From: Dactylosporangium sp. AC04546
Lineage (GTDB): Bacteria > Actinomycetota > Actinomycetes > Mycobacteriales > Micromonosporaceae
Reading direction: 5' to 3'
DNA length: 64,000 bases
NCBI RefSeq assembly: GCF_022095675.1
Contig: NZ_JAHYSG010000058.1
Coordinates: 12,749-76,748, forward strand
The stretch's first letter is position 1; each line of letters opens with the position of its first letter. The notes beneath the pieces are model-generated. The model had not been told where the DNA came from. It worked only from the letters and a program-made list of their open reading frames with translations, and did not search any database. The position numbers and the translations under genes were made by a program. Below are positions 25,925 to 34,943 of this stretch, piece by piece.

Positions 25925-26013
25925 TATCTCCACTGGCGAACATGTCTGTGAACAAGCACATGGCGCGGCCCTGCCCTTTCGCGATGCACCCAGACGGACT
26001 ACAGTGCCGTCCT

Positions 26014-26037
26014 GTACCTAAGCGAGCGCTTAGGTAC
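26014..26037. promoter_or_regulatory. TetR-type operator 1 (before SDR 26130)
   Basis: Perfect 11-bp arms GTACCTAAGCG and CGCTTAGGTAC are separated by AG. The 16-bp core CTAAGCGAGCGCTTAG (26018-26033) recurs with 12/16 identities at 26946 and 32643. Length and symmetry fit a TetR dimer-of-dimers or single-dimer site. The SDR start codon is 93 bp downstream. Confidence 0.75.
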
Positions 26038-26129
26038 GGGACAGCGTGCAAATGCCGATGGCCACCGATGGCGGCCGCCTGACGTTTCACGCCCGTCCCC
26101 CAACTCAGCGCCGTCGAGGGACTTGTCTG

Positions 26130-26918
26130 ATGCTTACCAACGAGCACGGAGTTGTGGTGACCGGTGCGGCCCGGGGTATCGGCCGCGCGATCGCGACCAA
26201 GCTCGCGTTGGAAGGATGCCGAGTGGTGGCCGCCGACATCGACGTGATCGAACTTGAAGAGGTCGCCCGTGAGATCGGCGCATACGCCGTGCCCGGCGAT
26301 GCCGCTTCGGCCGAAGGGGCAGCCGCCCTTGTCGCGCAAGCCCGCGAGCATCTCAAGGCGATCGACGCGTGGTATGGCAACGCCGGGGTCGATCGCGGGC
26401 GTGGCCTGTATGCCACGGAGCAGGATTGGGCCAGTTCGTGGGATATCAACGTGATGGCCCATGTGCGAGCCGCGCAACTGCTGCTACCCGAGTGGCTCGA
26501 CCGGGGCGAAGGCCGGTTCGTTGTCACGGCCTCGGCGGCCGGCTTGCTGACAATGCTGACTGCGCCGTCCTACAGCGTCACGAAGCACGCTGCCCTGGCG
26601 TTCGCGGAATGGCTCTCTGCCACTTACCGCCATCGCGGGGTGGTGGTTCAAGCGATTTGCCCACAAGGCGTGAAGACCTCGATGCTGGACCGCGCCGGGA
26701 GAGTGCAGGAGATCCTTAGCCACGACGCCGCCCTGGATCCCGCCGACGTGGCCGAGTTCGTATGGCAGTCCGCACAGGACGACCGCTTCCTGGTCCTACC
26801 ACATGGTCGAGTCGCTGCGTACTACAAGGCTCGCGCTGCCGACACCGACGCATGGCTCGTGAACATGAACCATCTTCAGGTCCGCCTGGAGAACAGCGAA
26901 CAAGAACCGCCCTTGTGA
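26130..26918 (+). CDS. Short-chain dehydrogenase/reductase (classical SDR)
   Basis: The 262-residue NAD(P)-binding protein begins at ATG 26130. The cofactor motif TGAARGIG is at 11-18, NAG within WYGNAGV near 82-88, catalytic Ser135, and Tyr148-x3-Lys152 (SYSVTKHAAL). The 'AICPQGVKTSM' and C-terminal 'VNMNHLQVRLEN' stretches are distinctive, because a decayed copy with the same sequences lies at 50341-50542. It carries its own TetR-type operator and is the first gene of the TetR-controlled set. It is expected to oxidise or reduce a hydroxyacyl or alcohol intermediate. Confidence 0.88.
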   Translation: MLTNEHGVVVTGAARGIGRAIATKLALEGCRVVAADIDVIELEEVAREIGAYAVPGDAASAEGAAALVAQAREHLKAIDAWYGNAGVDRGRGLYATEQDWASSWDINVMAHVRAAQLLLPEWLDRGEGRFVVTASAAGLLTMLTAPSYSVTKHAALAFAEWLSATYRHRGVVVQAICPQGVKTSMLDRAGRVQEILSHDAALDPADVAEFVWQSAQDDRFLVLPHGRVAAYYKARAADTDAWLVNMNHLQVRLENSEQEPPL

Positions 26919-26945
26919 CTGCCTCCCACCGGATCCGTGGCAATA

Positions 26946-26961
26946 CTAAGCAATCGCTCAT
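26946..26961. promoter_or_regulatory. TetR-type operator 2 (before tetR 27032)
   Basis: CTAAGCAATCGCTCAT shares 12 of 16 positions with the core of operator 1 and 13 of 16 with operator 3. It lies 71-86 bp upstream of the TetR start, so autoregulation is likely. Confidence 0.6.
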
Positions 26962-27031
26962 GTGGGTGTTCGCCTCAGCGCGAATGGCGTAGCCACAGCA
27001 ACTCGGCCCGAGGAGAACCCGAGGAGAAGAT

Positions 27032-27727
27032 GTGGAGCCTTCGGCAGCACAGCAGCGGCTTCTGGACGCCGCCGTAGACGCCTTTGCCGAGAGCGGATTC
27101 GGTGGCACCAGCACAAGGGACATCGCTACCCGTGCCGGCCGAAGCCCTGCCGCGGTGTACATCCATCACGAGTCCAAGGAGGATCTGCTCTTCGCAGTTA
27201 GCATCCAGGGCCACATCGACTCCATGGAGTGCCTCAGGCAGGCGGCAGCGTCCAGCGACGACCCAGCTGAACGACTGCATGGCATGGTTTACGCGTATAG
27301 CCGGTGGCACATGGTCAACGCCAAGCTCGCGCGTGTTGTCCAGTACGAGTTTCATGCGCTAACCGCGGAGCACAGGCAGGAAATTCTCGCGCTACGCCGG
27401 CAGTTCCAGAAGGTAATGGTCGAAGCGGTGTTGGACGGAGTGCACGCCGGCCGATTCTCCGTGGACGACGCAGCCGGCACTGCCAGGGCGTTGCTGTCGC
27501 TGTGTATCGACCTGGCGCGCTGGTTCGAGCCGGGCCCGGGACGCAAAGTGGACGTCGTTGCCGATCTCAACGCCAACCTTGCCTTGCGCATTGTGGACGC
27601 GCGGCCTTCCGGCGCGCCGCGCGCAGCCCAGAACCGGAACCCCGTCGAACGTCCAGCCAAGGCGTCGAGCCGACGGGGAGACGCCGCTGCCAAGGCGACG
27701 GTCCAGAGGAAAGGGACATCGAAGTGA
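27032..27727 (+). CDS. TetR/AcrR family regulator of the CoA-pathway block
   Basis: The 231-residue protein begins at GTG with GAGGAGA upstream. The helix-turn-helix is ALDAAVDAF-type helix 1, then FGGTSTRDIATRAGRSPAAV and YIHHESKEDLLFAV. The ligand domain is helical and ends in a basic Arg/Lys-rich tail of about 40 residues that may add DNA contacts. Its stop overlaps the start of the acyl-CoA dehydrogenase gene (GTGA), so regulator and enzyme are co-translated. KstR2/FadR-like relatives sense CoA thioesters. A CoA ester of this pathway is the expected inducer. Confidence 0.88.
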   Translation: MEPSAAQQRLLDAAVDAFAESGFGGTSTRDIATRAGRSPAAVYIHHESKEDLLFAVSIQGHIDSMECLRQAAASSDDPAERLHGMVYAYSRWHMVNAKLARVVQYEFHALTAEHRQEILALRRQFQKVMVEAVLDGVHAGRFSVDDAAGTARALLSLCIDLARWFEPGPGRKVDVVADLNANLALRIVDARPSGAPRAAQNRNPVERPAKASSRRGDAAAKATVQRKGTSK

Positions 27728-28869
27728 GGCGCTCTGTTTACGGCGAGGAGCACGAGGCCTTTCGCGACTCGGTCAGAAGGTTCTTGGAACGAAGCGCCGT
27801 ACCCAACGTAGGAAAGTACCTGGAAGATCACGCCATCTCTCGGGAATTCTGGCTCGCGGCCGGCGAGCAGGGACTGCTCGGCCTGGAAATCCCAGAGGCC
27901 TACGGCGGAGTCGGGGCCGGCGACTACCGCTTTAACGCCGTACTCGGAGAAGAACTCGCCAAGGTCAGCGCCGCGCTCAATAGCTGCTGGGGTGTCCACG
28001 CGGAAATCGTGGCGCCCTATCTGGTCGCACTCACGAACGATGAACAGCGCAAGCGGTGGCTACCGGGAGTCGCCTCGGGCGAAATTCTCTGCGCCATCGC
28101 CATGACCGAGCCCAGCGGTGGCTCTGACCTAGCCGCGCTGAAGACCACCGCCGTGCGCGATGGGGACTCGTGGGTGATCAACGGCTCGAAAACGTTCATC
28201 ACGAATGGCTACTCCGCGGACCTGGTGATCGTCGCAACCCGCACCTCTTCTGAGAAGAGGGCCCATGGCATCACCCTTTTCGCCGTGGAGTCGACCACGA
28301 GCGGCTTTTCTCGGGGACGCAAGCTGGACAAGGTCGGCCAAGAGGAATCAGACACCGCCGAACTCTTCTTCGACGACGTCCGCGTCACCGAAGGCGAGAT
28401 GATCGGCGGCCTCGACGGCGGATTCATCCACATGATGCAGAACTTGCCGCAGGAAAGACTGAGCTGCGCGGTGAGCAACGTGGCGCACGCCAAACAGATC
28501 CTCAACGAGACGCTTGCCTACACCAAGGAGCGGCAGGCCTTCGGGAAGCCCATCGGCTCGTTTCAGCACAACAAGTTCCTGCTGGCACAACTGTTCACGC
28601 AGATCGAGGTGATCGAGGCATACGTCGACAAGTGCGTCGATGCATACACCCGGCAGGAGCTCACCTCCATCGACGCGGCCAAGGCCAAGTGGTGGTCCTC
28701 TCAGGTCCAGTCCGAGGTGCTCGACCACTGTGTGCAGCTCCACGGGGGCTACGGCTACATGAACGAATACCGCGTCGCCCGCGCGTGGCGCGATGCCAGA
28801 GTCACGAAGATCTGGGCCGGTTCCAACGAAATCATGAGAGAACTCATCGGCCGCGACCTGGGGTTGTGA
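27724..28869 (+). CDS. Acyl-CoA dehydrogenase (FadE, long-chain-type active site)
   Basis: The 381-residue FAD enzyme begins at GTG 27724, overlapping the tetR stop. FAD/substrate motifs are CAIAMTEPSGGSDLA (127-ff) and WVINGSKTFITNG (150-162). The C-terminal motif reads KIWAGSNEIMRELIG, so the usual Glu of the medium-chain enzymes (EGTxEI) is replaced. Glu244 in LPQERLSCAV occupies the alternative helix-G position used by isovaleryl-CoA and long-chain dehydrogenases. It catalyses alpha,beta-desaturation of an acyl-CoA and passes electrons to ETF. It is the first oxidative step of the TetR block, followed by SDR and MaoC genes. Confidence 0.9.
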   Translation: MRRSVYGEEHEAFRDSVRRFLERSAVPNVGKYLEDHAISREFWLAAGEQGLLGLEIPEAYGGVGAGDYRFNAVLGEELAKVSAALNSCWGVHAEIVAPYLVALTNDEQRKRWLPGVASGEILCAIAMTEPSGGSDLAALKTTAVRDGDSWVINGSKTFITNGYSADLVIVATRTSSEKRAHGITLFAVESTTSGFSRGRKLDKVGQEESDTAELFFDDVRVTEGEMIGGLDGGFIHMMQNLPQERLSCAVSNVAHAKQILNETLAYTKERQAFGKPIGSFQHNKFLLAQLFTQIEVIEAYVDKCVDAYTRQELTSIDAAKAKWWSSQVQSEVLDHCVQLHGGYGYMNEYRVARAWRDARVTKIWAGSNEIMRELIGRDLGL

Positions 28870-28951
28870 GATCCACCTGCATTCCTGCGTCGTCCGACCA
28901 ATCTTAACTCGCCTTTCCGTCACATGATGATGTCGATCCAAGGAGCAGTCG

Positions 28952-29707
28952 ATGCCTGAAACCCGTATTGCCGTCATCACTGGAGCCGCTCGGGGCATCG
29001 GTGCTGCCACTGCCCGCCGATTGGCCAGTGACGGGCACAAGGTAGCTGTCCTCGATCTCGACGCCGAGGCCTGCCGCGGCACGGTCGACTCCATCGTCTC
29101 CGCCGGCGGCACCGCATTGGCAGTGGGAGCGGACGTCAGCGACGAAGCCGCCGTCTTGGAGGCGTTCGAGACGATCGTCAACGGACTCGGCGCCCCAACA
29201 ATCCTCGTCAACAACGCTGGCATCATCCGCGACAACCTGCTGTTCAAGATGACCGTAGACGACTGGGACGCAGTGACGGGCGTCCACCTTCGCGGGGCAT
29301 TCCTGATGAGTCGCGCCGCGCAGCGGCACATGACCGAAGCGAAGTTCGGACGCATCGTCAATGTCTCCAGCACGTCCGCCCTGGGCAATCGCGGACAGGC
29401 CAACTACTCTGCCGCGAAGGCCGGTCTGCAAGGCTTCACGAAGACCTTGGCTATCGAGCTGGGCAAGTTCGGAGTGACGGTGAACGCGGTCGCGCCCGGC
29501 TTCACCCAAACTGACATGACCGCCGCTACCGCTGAGCGTATGGGGATGTCGTTCGACGACTTCATCGCGGCCTCCGCTGCCCAGATCCCGGTGGCTCGGA
29601 CCGGTCAGCCAGAGGACGTCGCGCACGCTGTCCGGTTCCTCGTGAGTGAGGAAGCCGGGTTCGTCTCCGGCCAGGTGCTCTACGTAGCCGGCGGCCCCAC
29701 CGACTGA
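28952..29707 (+). CDS. FabG-like short-chain dehydrogenase
   Basis: The 251-residue SDR has AAGGAG before the ATG. The cofactor loop is GAARGIGAAT, NNAG at 87-90 followed by IIRDNLLFKM (very FabG-like). Ser140, Tyr152 and Lys156 (NYSAAKAGLQ) form the catalytic set, and the ending is SGQVLYVAGG. It most resembles 3-oxoacyl-ACP/CoA reductases and probably interconverts 3-hydroxyacyl-CoA and 3-ketoacyl-CoA in the pathway. It lies 82 bp after the dehydrogenase gene and just before the hydratase. Confidence 0.9.
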   Translation: MPETRIAVITGAARGIGAATARRLASDGHKVAVLDLDAEACRGTVDSIVSAGGTALAVGADVSDEAAVLEAFETIVNGLGAPTILVNNAGIIRDNLLFKMTVDDWDAVTGVHLRGAFLMSRAAQRHMTEAKFGRIVNVSSTSALGNRGQANYSAAKAGLQGFTKTLAIELGKFGVTVNAVAPGFTQTDMTAATAERMGMSFDDFIAASAAQIPVARTGQPEDVAHAVRFLVSEEAGFVSGQVLYVAGGPTD

Positions 29708-29760
29708 AGCATGGATCGTTCGGCCACCCGGCCTTATCGATCTGAGAACGGACAACGATA

Positions 29761-30213
29761 TTGAGAATATTGAATGGCATTGATAACCTCGAACGTTCGG
29801 TCGGCACCCACTTGGGCTATTCGGAGTGGCACCAGGTCACGCAGGAGCAGGTCAACGCCTTTGCTGACGCCACCGGAGACCGCCAGTGGATCCACGTCGA
29901 CCTGGCCCGCGCCGCCGTCGGCCCTTTCGGGGCCGCGATCGCGCACGGCTACCTGACGTTGTCGCTAGTACCGATGTTCTTGAGTCAGATCTACCGCGTC
30001 GACGGGCTGTCGATGATGGTCAACTACGGCACGGACAAGGTCAGGTTTCCGTCAATTGTCCCAGTGGGTTCCCGGCTGCGGGGCGGCGCGGAGTTGCTCG
30101 CTGTCACGCCGATCAGCTCGGGTCATCAGTTCGCGATCAGGGTGACCGTGGAGCGCCAGAGCGGTGGCAAGCCGGCCTGTGTTGCCGATGTCCTCACAGT
30201 CGCCGTGTCGTGA
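29761..30213 (+). CDS. MaoC-type (R)-enoyl-CoA hydratase
   Basis: The 150-residue hotdog-fold protein has a TTG start at 29761 (another TTG follows at 29770). The hydratase-2 motif is intact: FADATGDRQWIHVDLARA supplies Asp40 and His45, with the HGYLTLSLV helix after it. It ends VADVLTVAVS. It hydrates trans-2-enoyl-CoA to 3-hydroxyacyl-CoA. The stop overlaps the next start as TGATG. Placement between FabG-like SDR and kinase/ACAD pair fits a beta-oxidation route. Confidence 0.9.
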   Translation: MRILNGIDNLERSVGTHLGYSEWHQVTQEQVNAFADATGDRQWIHVDLARAAVGPFGAAIAHGYLTLSLVPMFLSQIYRVDGLSMMVNYGTDKVRFPSIVPVGSRLRGGAELLAVTPISSGHQFAIRVTVERQSGGKPACVADVLTVAVS

Positions 30214-31256
30214 TGAGCGAGTTTGACGTCCGAACCGATGACGATCCGCCCGGACTGGATATCAGCCGCCTAGCCGGGTGGTTCGTGCTCTACGTGCCCG
30301 GAGCCGGCGAGATCACGAGCGCTCGACTGATCGCCGGGGGCAGGTCCAACCTCACCTACGAGGTCGGCGACGGAACAAACTCCTGGATACTGCGGCGCCC
30401 ACCGGTGGGCCATCTGGTAGCGACGGCCCACGAAATGGGACGGGAGTACCGGGTCATGTCGGCACTCGCCGAGACCGCGGTGCCGGTGCCGGTCACCTAC
30501 GTACTCTGCGAGGACGACTCGGTGATCGGCGCGCAGTTCTACGTGATGCAGAAGGTGGACGGCACACCGTTCCGTCGCGCAAGCGAGCTCGAGGCGCTCG
30601 GCGCGGAGCGTGTCCGCGCGATTTCGACCCGGCTCGTCGACGTACTCGCCACATTGCACAGCATCGATCAGCAGGCTGTCGGGTTAGGTGAATTCGGCCG
30701 CTCGACCGGGTTTCTGTCGCGCCAGATACGGCGGTGGAGTACACAGTTCCAGGCGACCAAGACGCGGGAGCTGCCCGCTGCGGCCGAGTTGGCGCAACGA
30801 TTGGCTGCCCGCGTCCCAGATCAGTCCGCCGCTACCATCGTGCACGGCGACTACCGGCTGGACAACGTGCTGATCGACGACAACGACCAGGTGACCGCTG
30901 TCCTCGACTGGGAAATGGCCACGCTGGGCGACCCGATCACAGACCTCGCCCTGCTCAGCCTCTACCAACGCCTGGCGCGCCTCCCAGGCGGGACCGTGGT
31001 GACCGACGCCGCCGACACTCCCGGCTTCCTCTCCGAGGCCGAGGTGCGGCAGCGATACGTCGAAGTCAGTGGCCGCAGGCTCGACAATTTCGGCTTCTAT
31101 CTCGGGCTGGCGCACTACAAGTTCGCCGGGATCGTTGAGGGCATCCACTACCGCTCCGTGAACCACCAGACCGTCGGCGAGGGCTTCGACCAATACGGCC
31201 TGCTCACCGAGCCACTCCTGGAAGCCGGGCTGGCCGCACTGAAGGAGCAATTTTGA
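30213..31256 (+). CDS. APH-fold kinase of the LvaA/ACAD10-11 type
   Basis: The 347-residue protein begins at ATG 30213. The aminoglycoside-phosphotransferase kinase fold is complete: [13 protein letters not shown] nucleotide loop near 42-54, [20 protein letters not shown], catalytic [12 protein letters not shown] (211-222) and [18 protein letters not shown] (231-248). This subgroup does not modify drugs. In the levulinate pathway the homologue LvaA phosphorylates the 4-hydroxyl of 4-hydroxyacyl-CoA. In animals the domain is fused to acyl-CoA dehydrogenase (ACAD10/11). Here the dehydrogenase partner follows immediately in the same overlap-coupled operon. Confidence 0.88.
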   Translation: MSEFDVRTDDDPPGLDISRLAGWFVLYVPGAGEITSARLIAGGRSNLTYEVGDGTNSWILRRPPVGHLVATAHEMGREYRVMSALAETAVPVPVTYVLCEDDSVIGAQFYVMQKVDGTPFRRASELEALGAERVRAISTRLVDVLATLHSIDQQAVGLGEFGRSTGFLSRQIRRWSTQFQATKTRELPAAAELAQRLAARVPDQSAATIVHGDYRLDNVLIDDNDQVTAVLDWEMATLGDPITDLALLSLYQRLARLPGGTVVTDAADTPGFLSEAEVRQRYVEVSGRRLDNFGFYLGLAHYKFAGIVEGIHYRSVNHQTVGEGFDQYGLLTEPLLEAGLAALKEQF

Positions 31257-32497
31257 TGGAGTTTGCATTCGATGCCCGAACCCTTGGGCTGCGCGACAAC
31301 CTCTTGGACTTCATGGACAGGCACATCTACCCGGCGGAGGCAGTCTTCGAGGAAGAACTCGACGGACTGGACAACCGCTGGGCCTGGGACTCCTCACCGA
31401 CGCTGCACCACTTGCGCGCCGAGGCTCGTAAACGAGGACTGTGGAACTTGTTCCTCCCCGGCGAGAACGGCGCCGGACTCACCAATCTGCAGTATGCGCC
31501 GTTGGCGGAGATCACCGGACGCAGCCCGCATCTCGCGCCCGCAGTGCTGAATTGCGCCGCACCGGACACGGGAAACATGGAGGTGCTGTCACTGTTCGGT
31601 ACGCCTGAGCAGAAGATGCAGTGGCTGGAGCCATTGCTGGCAGGTGAGATCCGGTCGTCTTTCGCGATGACCGAACCCGAGGTCGCCTCTTCTGACGCCA
31701 CCAACATCTCGACCAGCATCGAGCGCGACGGCAGCCACTACCTGATCAACGGGCATAAGTGGTGGATCACAGGCGCCATGAATCCCAATGCCAAGATTTT
31801 TATCGTCATGGGCAAGACCGATCCCGACGCCGAGCGTCACCGCCAACAGTCGATGATCCTTGTCCCGCGTGAAACGCCTGGCGTGCGCATCGAACGCGCC
31901 ATGCACGTGCTGGGCTACGACGACCACGAGCACGGCGGTCACGGAGAGCTATTCTTCGACGACGTCCGGGTGCCCGCGGCCAACATCATCAGTGCCGAGG
32001 GCGACGGCTTTGCGATCGCCCAAGCTCGCCTCGGGCCGGGACGCATCCACCATTGCATGCGCTCGATCGGACTCGCCGAACGATCGCTGCAACTGCTCTG
32101 TGCACGCGCGGACAAGCGCGTCGCCTTCGGCAAGCCTTTGTCCGAACAGGGTGTGATTCGGAGTTGGATCGCCGAGTCGCGCGTGAAGATCGAACAACTT
32201 CGGCTGCTGACCCTGAAGGCGGCTTGGAACATGGATGTCAACGGAAACAAGGCCGCGCACAGCGACATACAGGCGATCAAGATCGCGACGCCGGCAACGG
32301 TCCAGTGGATCCTCGACAAAGCCATTCAGGCCCACGGAGCCGCGGGTCTCTCCCAAGACTTTCCGTTGGCCTACGCCTACGCACTCATCCGTACCCTGCG
32401 GTTCGCCGATGGACCGGACGAAGTGCACAAGGACGCGCTTGCCCGTGCCGAGCTACGGCATCAGCGAGCGGCTCGTAGCGCGAAGGCCTCGACCTGA
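31256..32497 (+). CDS. ACAD10/11-like acyl-CoA dehydrogenase (LvaC-type partner)
   Basis: The 413-residue protein begins at ATG 31256, overlapping the kinase stop (TGATG). It has the characteristic [15 protein letters not shown] (136-150) and [16 protein letters not shown] (162-177) rather than the usual GGSDL motif, plus [20 protein letters not shown] and [11 protein letters not shown] at the end. These are features of ACAD10/11 and of LvaC. LvaC and ACAD10/11 act with the kinase to convert 4-phospho-acyl-CoA into 3-hydroxyacyl-CoA. The adjacency makes a 4-hydroxyacyl-CoA isomerisation step plausible here. The substrate chain is unknown. Confidence 0.88.
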   Translation: MEFAFDARTLGLRDNLLDFMDRHIYPAEAVFEEELDGLDNRWAWDSSPTLHHLRAEARKRGLWNLFLPGENGAGLTNLQYAPLAEITGRSPHLAPAVLNCAAPDTGNMEVLSLFGTPEQKMQWLEPLLAGEIRSSFAMTEPEVASSDATNISTSIERDGSHYLINGHKWWITGAMNPNAKIFIVMGKTDPDAERHRQQSMILVPRETPGVRIERAMHVLGYDDHEHGGHGELFFDDVRVPAANIISAEGDGFAIAQARLGPGRIHHCMRSIGLAERSLQLLCARADKRVAFGKPLSEQGVIRSWIAESRVKIEQLRLLTLKAAWNMDVNGNKAAHSDIQAIKIATPATVQWILDKAIQAHGAAGLSQDFPLAYAYALIRTLRFADGPDEVHKDALARAELRHQRAARSAKAST

Positions 32498-32642
32498 CCG
32501 ACGGGGCCCGGCAGCCGCCGGCATACCTTTCTGATTGGCACTGGTTCCGTCCGCGCTCCGATCGGTTCGCAACGAAGGACAGCGATCCGTACGCGCGGTG
32601 GACAAACAGCTGCCTCAGTGACAACCCTAAGCACGCGCATAC

Positions 32643-32658
32643 CTATGCAATCGCTTAC
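32643..32658. promoter_or_regulatory. TetR-type operator 3 (before thiolase)
   Basis: CTATGCAATCGCTTAC matches the core of operator 1 at 12 of 16 positions. It lies 28-43 bp upstream of the thiolase ATG, in the only sizeable gap (188 bp) between the kinase/ACAD genes and the thiolase. It implies a separate, co-regulated promoter. Confidence 0.6.
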
Positions 32659-32685
32659 TTTTGAAATCAAGCCCGTGGAGCTGTC

Positions 32686-33900
32686 ATGCCTGAGGCCGTT
32701 ATCGTCGCCGCCGCTCGCACGCCTATCGGTCGAGCGAACAAAGGGTCGCTCAGAGACTTTCGTCCGGATCACCTCGCAGCGCTCATCACCAGTGCCGCGG
32801 TCGCCAAGGTGCCGCAGCTCGATCCGTCCGATATCGACGACCTGATTTTGGGGTGCGGGTTGCCCGGCGGCGAGAGCGGCAACAACATGAGCCGTGTCGT
32901 CAGCGTCCTCAACGGCTGGGACGCCGTCCCCGGGACGACAGTGAACCGTTACTGCGCCTCCTCGGTGCAGACGACCCGGATGGCCTTCCACGCCATCAAG
33001 GCCGGCGAGGGCAACACGTTTGTCTCCGCCGGCGTCGAAACCGTCTCTCGTTTCAGCAAGGGCACCTCTGATCACATCCCGGGCACCGTCAACCCGTTGT
33101 TCGACGGGGCTCAGAACCGGACGACAGAGACAGCCACAACCAACAGGCCCTGGCACGACCCTCGCGAAGACAGCCAGCTCCCAGACGTCTACATCGCCAT
33201 GGGGCAGACCGCTGAGAACGTCGCCACACTGCGCGGCTTGTCTCGCCGCGAGCTGGACGAGTTCGGCGTCCGCTCCCAGAACCTCGCCGAGAAGGCCCTC
33301 AATGACGGCTTCTGGGCCCGGGAGATAACCCCGGTCACCACCCCCGACGGCACCCTCGTCTCCGCCGACGACGGCCCCCGCCCCGGAGTCACTTACGAGG
33401 CCATGGCCGCCCTGAAGCCCGTATTCCGGGAAGAGGGCCTCGTCACTGCCGGGAACTGCTGTCCCCTCAACGACGGTGCTGCCGCGGTGGTCATCATGTC
33501 CGACGCAAAGGCTGCCCAGCTCGGCGTCGCGCCGTTGGCCCGAATCGTCGCCACCGGCGTGTCCGCGCTATCCCCCGAGATCATGGGCTTGGGTCCGGTA
33601 GAGGCGACTCGAAGAGTTCTTGCGCACGCCAGCATGAGCATCAACGACATCGACCTGGTCGAGATCAATGAGGCTTTCGCGGCTCAGGTCGTTCCCTCGT
33701 ACCAAGACCTGGATATCGACATCGACCGGCTCAATGTCAACGGCGGCGCCATCGCGGTCGGCCATCCCTTTGGCATGACTGGTGCCCGTCTGCAGAACAC
33801 GATGCTGAACGCGCTGGAATGGCATGACAAGACCACAGCACTGATCACGATGTGCGTTGGCGGCGGCCAAGGCATGGCCCTGATCCTCGAACGACTGTAG
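32686..33900 (+). CDS. Thiolase (acetyl-CoA C-acyltransferase)
   Basis: The 404-residue protein has GGAG before the ATG. The nucleophile is Cys90 in NRYCASSVQ. EAFAAQV, GGAIAVGHPFGMTGARL (His) and ITMCVGGGQGMALIL (second Cys) complete the active site. It lacks a signal or targeting element and is of FadA/degradative length. It releases acetyl-CoA or propionyl-CoA from a 3-ketoacyl-CoA and closes the beta-oxidation sequence. Acetoacetyl-CoA made by the ligase at 36531-38504 could also be a substrate. It has its own TetR-type operator. Confidence 0.92.
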   Translation: MPEAVIVAAARTPIGRANKGSLRDFRPDHLAALITSAAVAKVPQLDPSDIDDLILGCGLPGGESGNNMSRVVSVLNGWDAVPGTTVNRYCASSVQTTRMAFHAIKAGEGNTFVSAGVETVSRFSKGTSDHIPGTVNPLFDGAQNRTTETATTNRPWHDPREDSQLPDVYIAMGQTAENVATLRGLSRRELDEFGVRSQNLAEKALNDGFWAREITPVTTPDGTLVSADDGPRPGVTYEAMAALKPVFREEGLVTAGNCCPLNDGAAAVVIMSDAKAAQLGVAPLARIVATGVSALSPEIMGLGPVEATRRVLAHASMSINDIDLVEINEAFAAQVVPSYQDLDIDIDRLNVNGGAIAVGHPFGMTGARLQNTMLNALEWHDKTTALITMCVGGGQGMALILERL

Positions 33901-33909
33901 GAGCCTGCC

Positions 33910-34674
33910 GTGACTGTGCTCGATCTGTTTCGCATCGACGGCAAGGTAGCAGTCATAACCGGGGCGTCTAGCGGACTCGGGGTCGCGTTCGCGCAGGCTA
34001 TGTCCGAGGCCGGAGCAAATGTCGTCCTCGGTGCGCGCCGGGCCGACCGCCTCGGTGACACCGCCCGACTAGTGGAGCAATCAGGTCACGAGGCCCTAGC
34101 AATCGCGACGGACGTCAGCGACCCTGAGTCCTGCCGTTCGCTGGTTGATTCGGCCATGGAGCGTTTCGGCCGCGTAGACATCCTGGTGAACAACGCGGGG
34201 GTTGGAACGGCAGTGCCGGCCACTCGCGAGCGCCCCGAGGAGTTCCGGCAGGTCATCGACGTCAACCTGAACGGCTGCTACTGGATGGCTCAGGCATGCG
34301 GTCGGGTCATGAAGCCCGGCTCAAGCATCACCAATATTTCCTCGATCTTGGGGATCACGACAGCGGGCCTACCCCAAGCTGCATACGCAGCTTCAAAAGC
34401 CGGACTGATCGGCCTGACCCGCGACCTGGCACAGCAGTGGACCGGCCGCAAGGGCATCCGGGTCAACGCCGTAGCTCCCGGCTTCTTCACCTCGGAGATG
34501 ACTGACCAGTACCCGCCCGGCTACATCGAGTCGCTTCTTGCGTCCCGAGTGCCCTCGGGACGCAAGGGCGACCCCCGTGAACTCGCGGCAACAGTGGTCT
34601 TCCTGGCATCAGATGCTGCGGGATACATCACCGGCCAGACACTGGCGGTCGATGGCGGCATGACTATCACCTGA
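33910..34674 (+). CDS. Short-chain dehydrogenase/reductase
   Basis: The 254-residue classical SDR has a GTG start 9 bp after the thiolase stop with GGAG between. TGASSGLG is at 18-25, NNAGVG at 95-100, Ser144, and Tyr159-x3-Lys163 (AAYAASKAGLI). The ending is ITGQTLAVDGGMTIT. It closest resembles gluconate-5-dehydrogenase/KduD-like and 3-hydroxyacyl-CoA reductases. It is the last gene of the plus-strand block and converges on the minus-strand SDR pair. Confidence 0.88.
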   Translation: MTVLDLFRIDGKVAVITGASSGLGVAFAQAMSEAGANVVLGARRADRLGDTARLVEQSGHEALAIATDVSDPESCRSLVDSAMERFGRVDILVNNAGVGTAVPATRERPEEFRQVIDVNLNGCYWMAQACGRVMKPGSSITNISSILGITTAGLPQAAYAASKAGLIGLTRDLAQQWTGRKGIRVNAVAPGFFTSEMTDQYPPGYIESLLASRVPSGRKGDPRELAATVVFLASDAAGYITGQTLAVDGGMTIT

Positions 34675-34926
34675 CGGGTCGGCAGGCACGCCCCGACCGA
34701 CGGCCCGTGTGCTCGATGATCGCGTTCGCGGGGATACTGCCCGGCCAGCGGTCGTGAATCGGATTCGTGACGTGACGGTTGAACGGACCAGCAGGCGAGG
34801 CGGATGCATGAACCTGTCCACCGCGCCACGTCGGCCTGCCAGCAGTGCTCACCCAGACCACCCAGCCTGCGTGCTCTGGCGCAAGCGATAACCAAACCAC
34901 CGACCTACCGTTGATCACGGCGTGGA

Positions 34927-34943
34927 CCAGGCACTAGGCCTGG
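34927..34943. terminator. Small hairpin at the convergent junction
   Basis: CCAGGC (34927-34932) and GCCTGG (34938-34943) form a 6-bp stem with a 5-nt loop covering the TAG stop of the minus-strand SDR. There is no T-run. It is weak and possibly only partly effective. The 250 bp between 34675 and 34926 shows no gene. Confidence 0.3.

Noticed and set aside
30213..31256. Aminoglycoside resistance kinase
   Set aside because: The kinase motifs are of the LvaA/ACAD10-11 subgroup and it is coupled to an acyl-CoA dehydrogenase gene.
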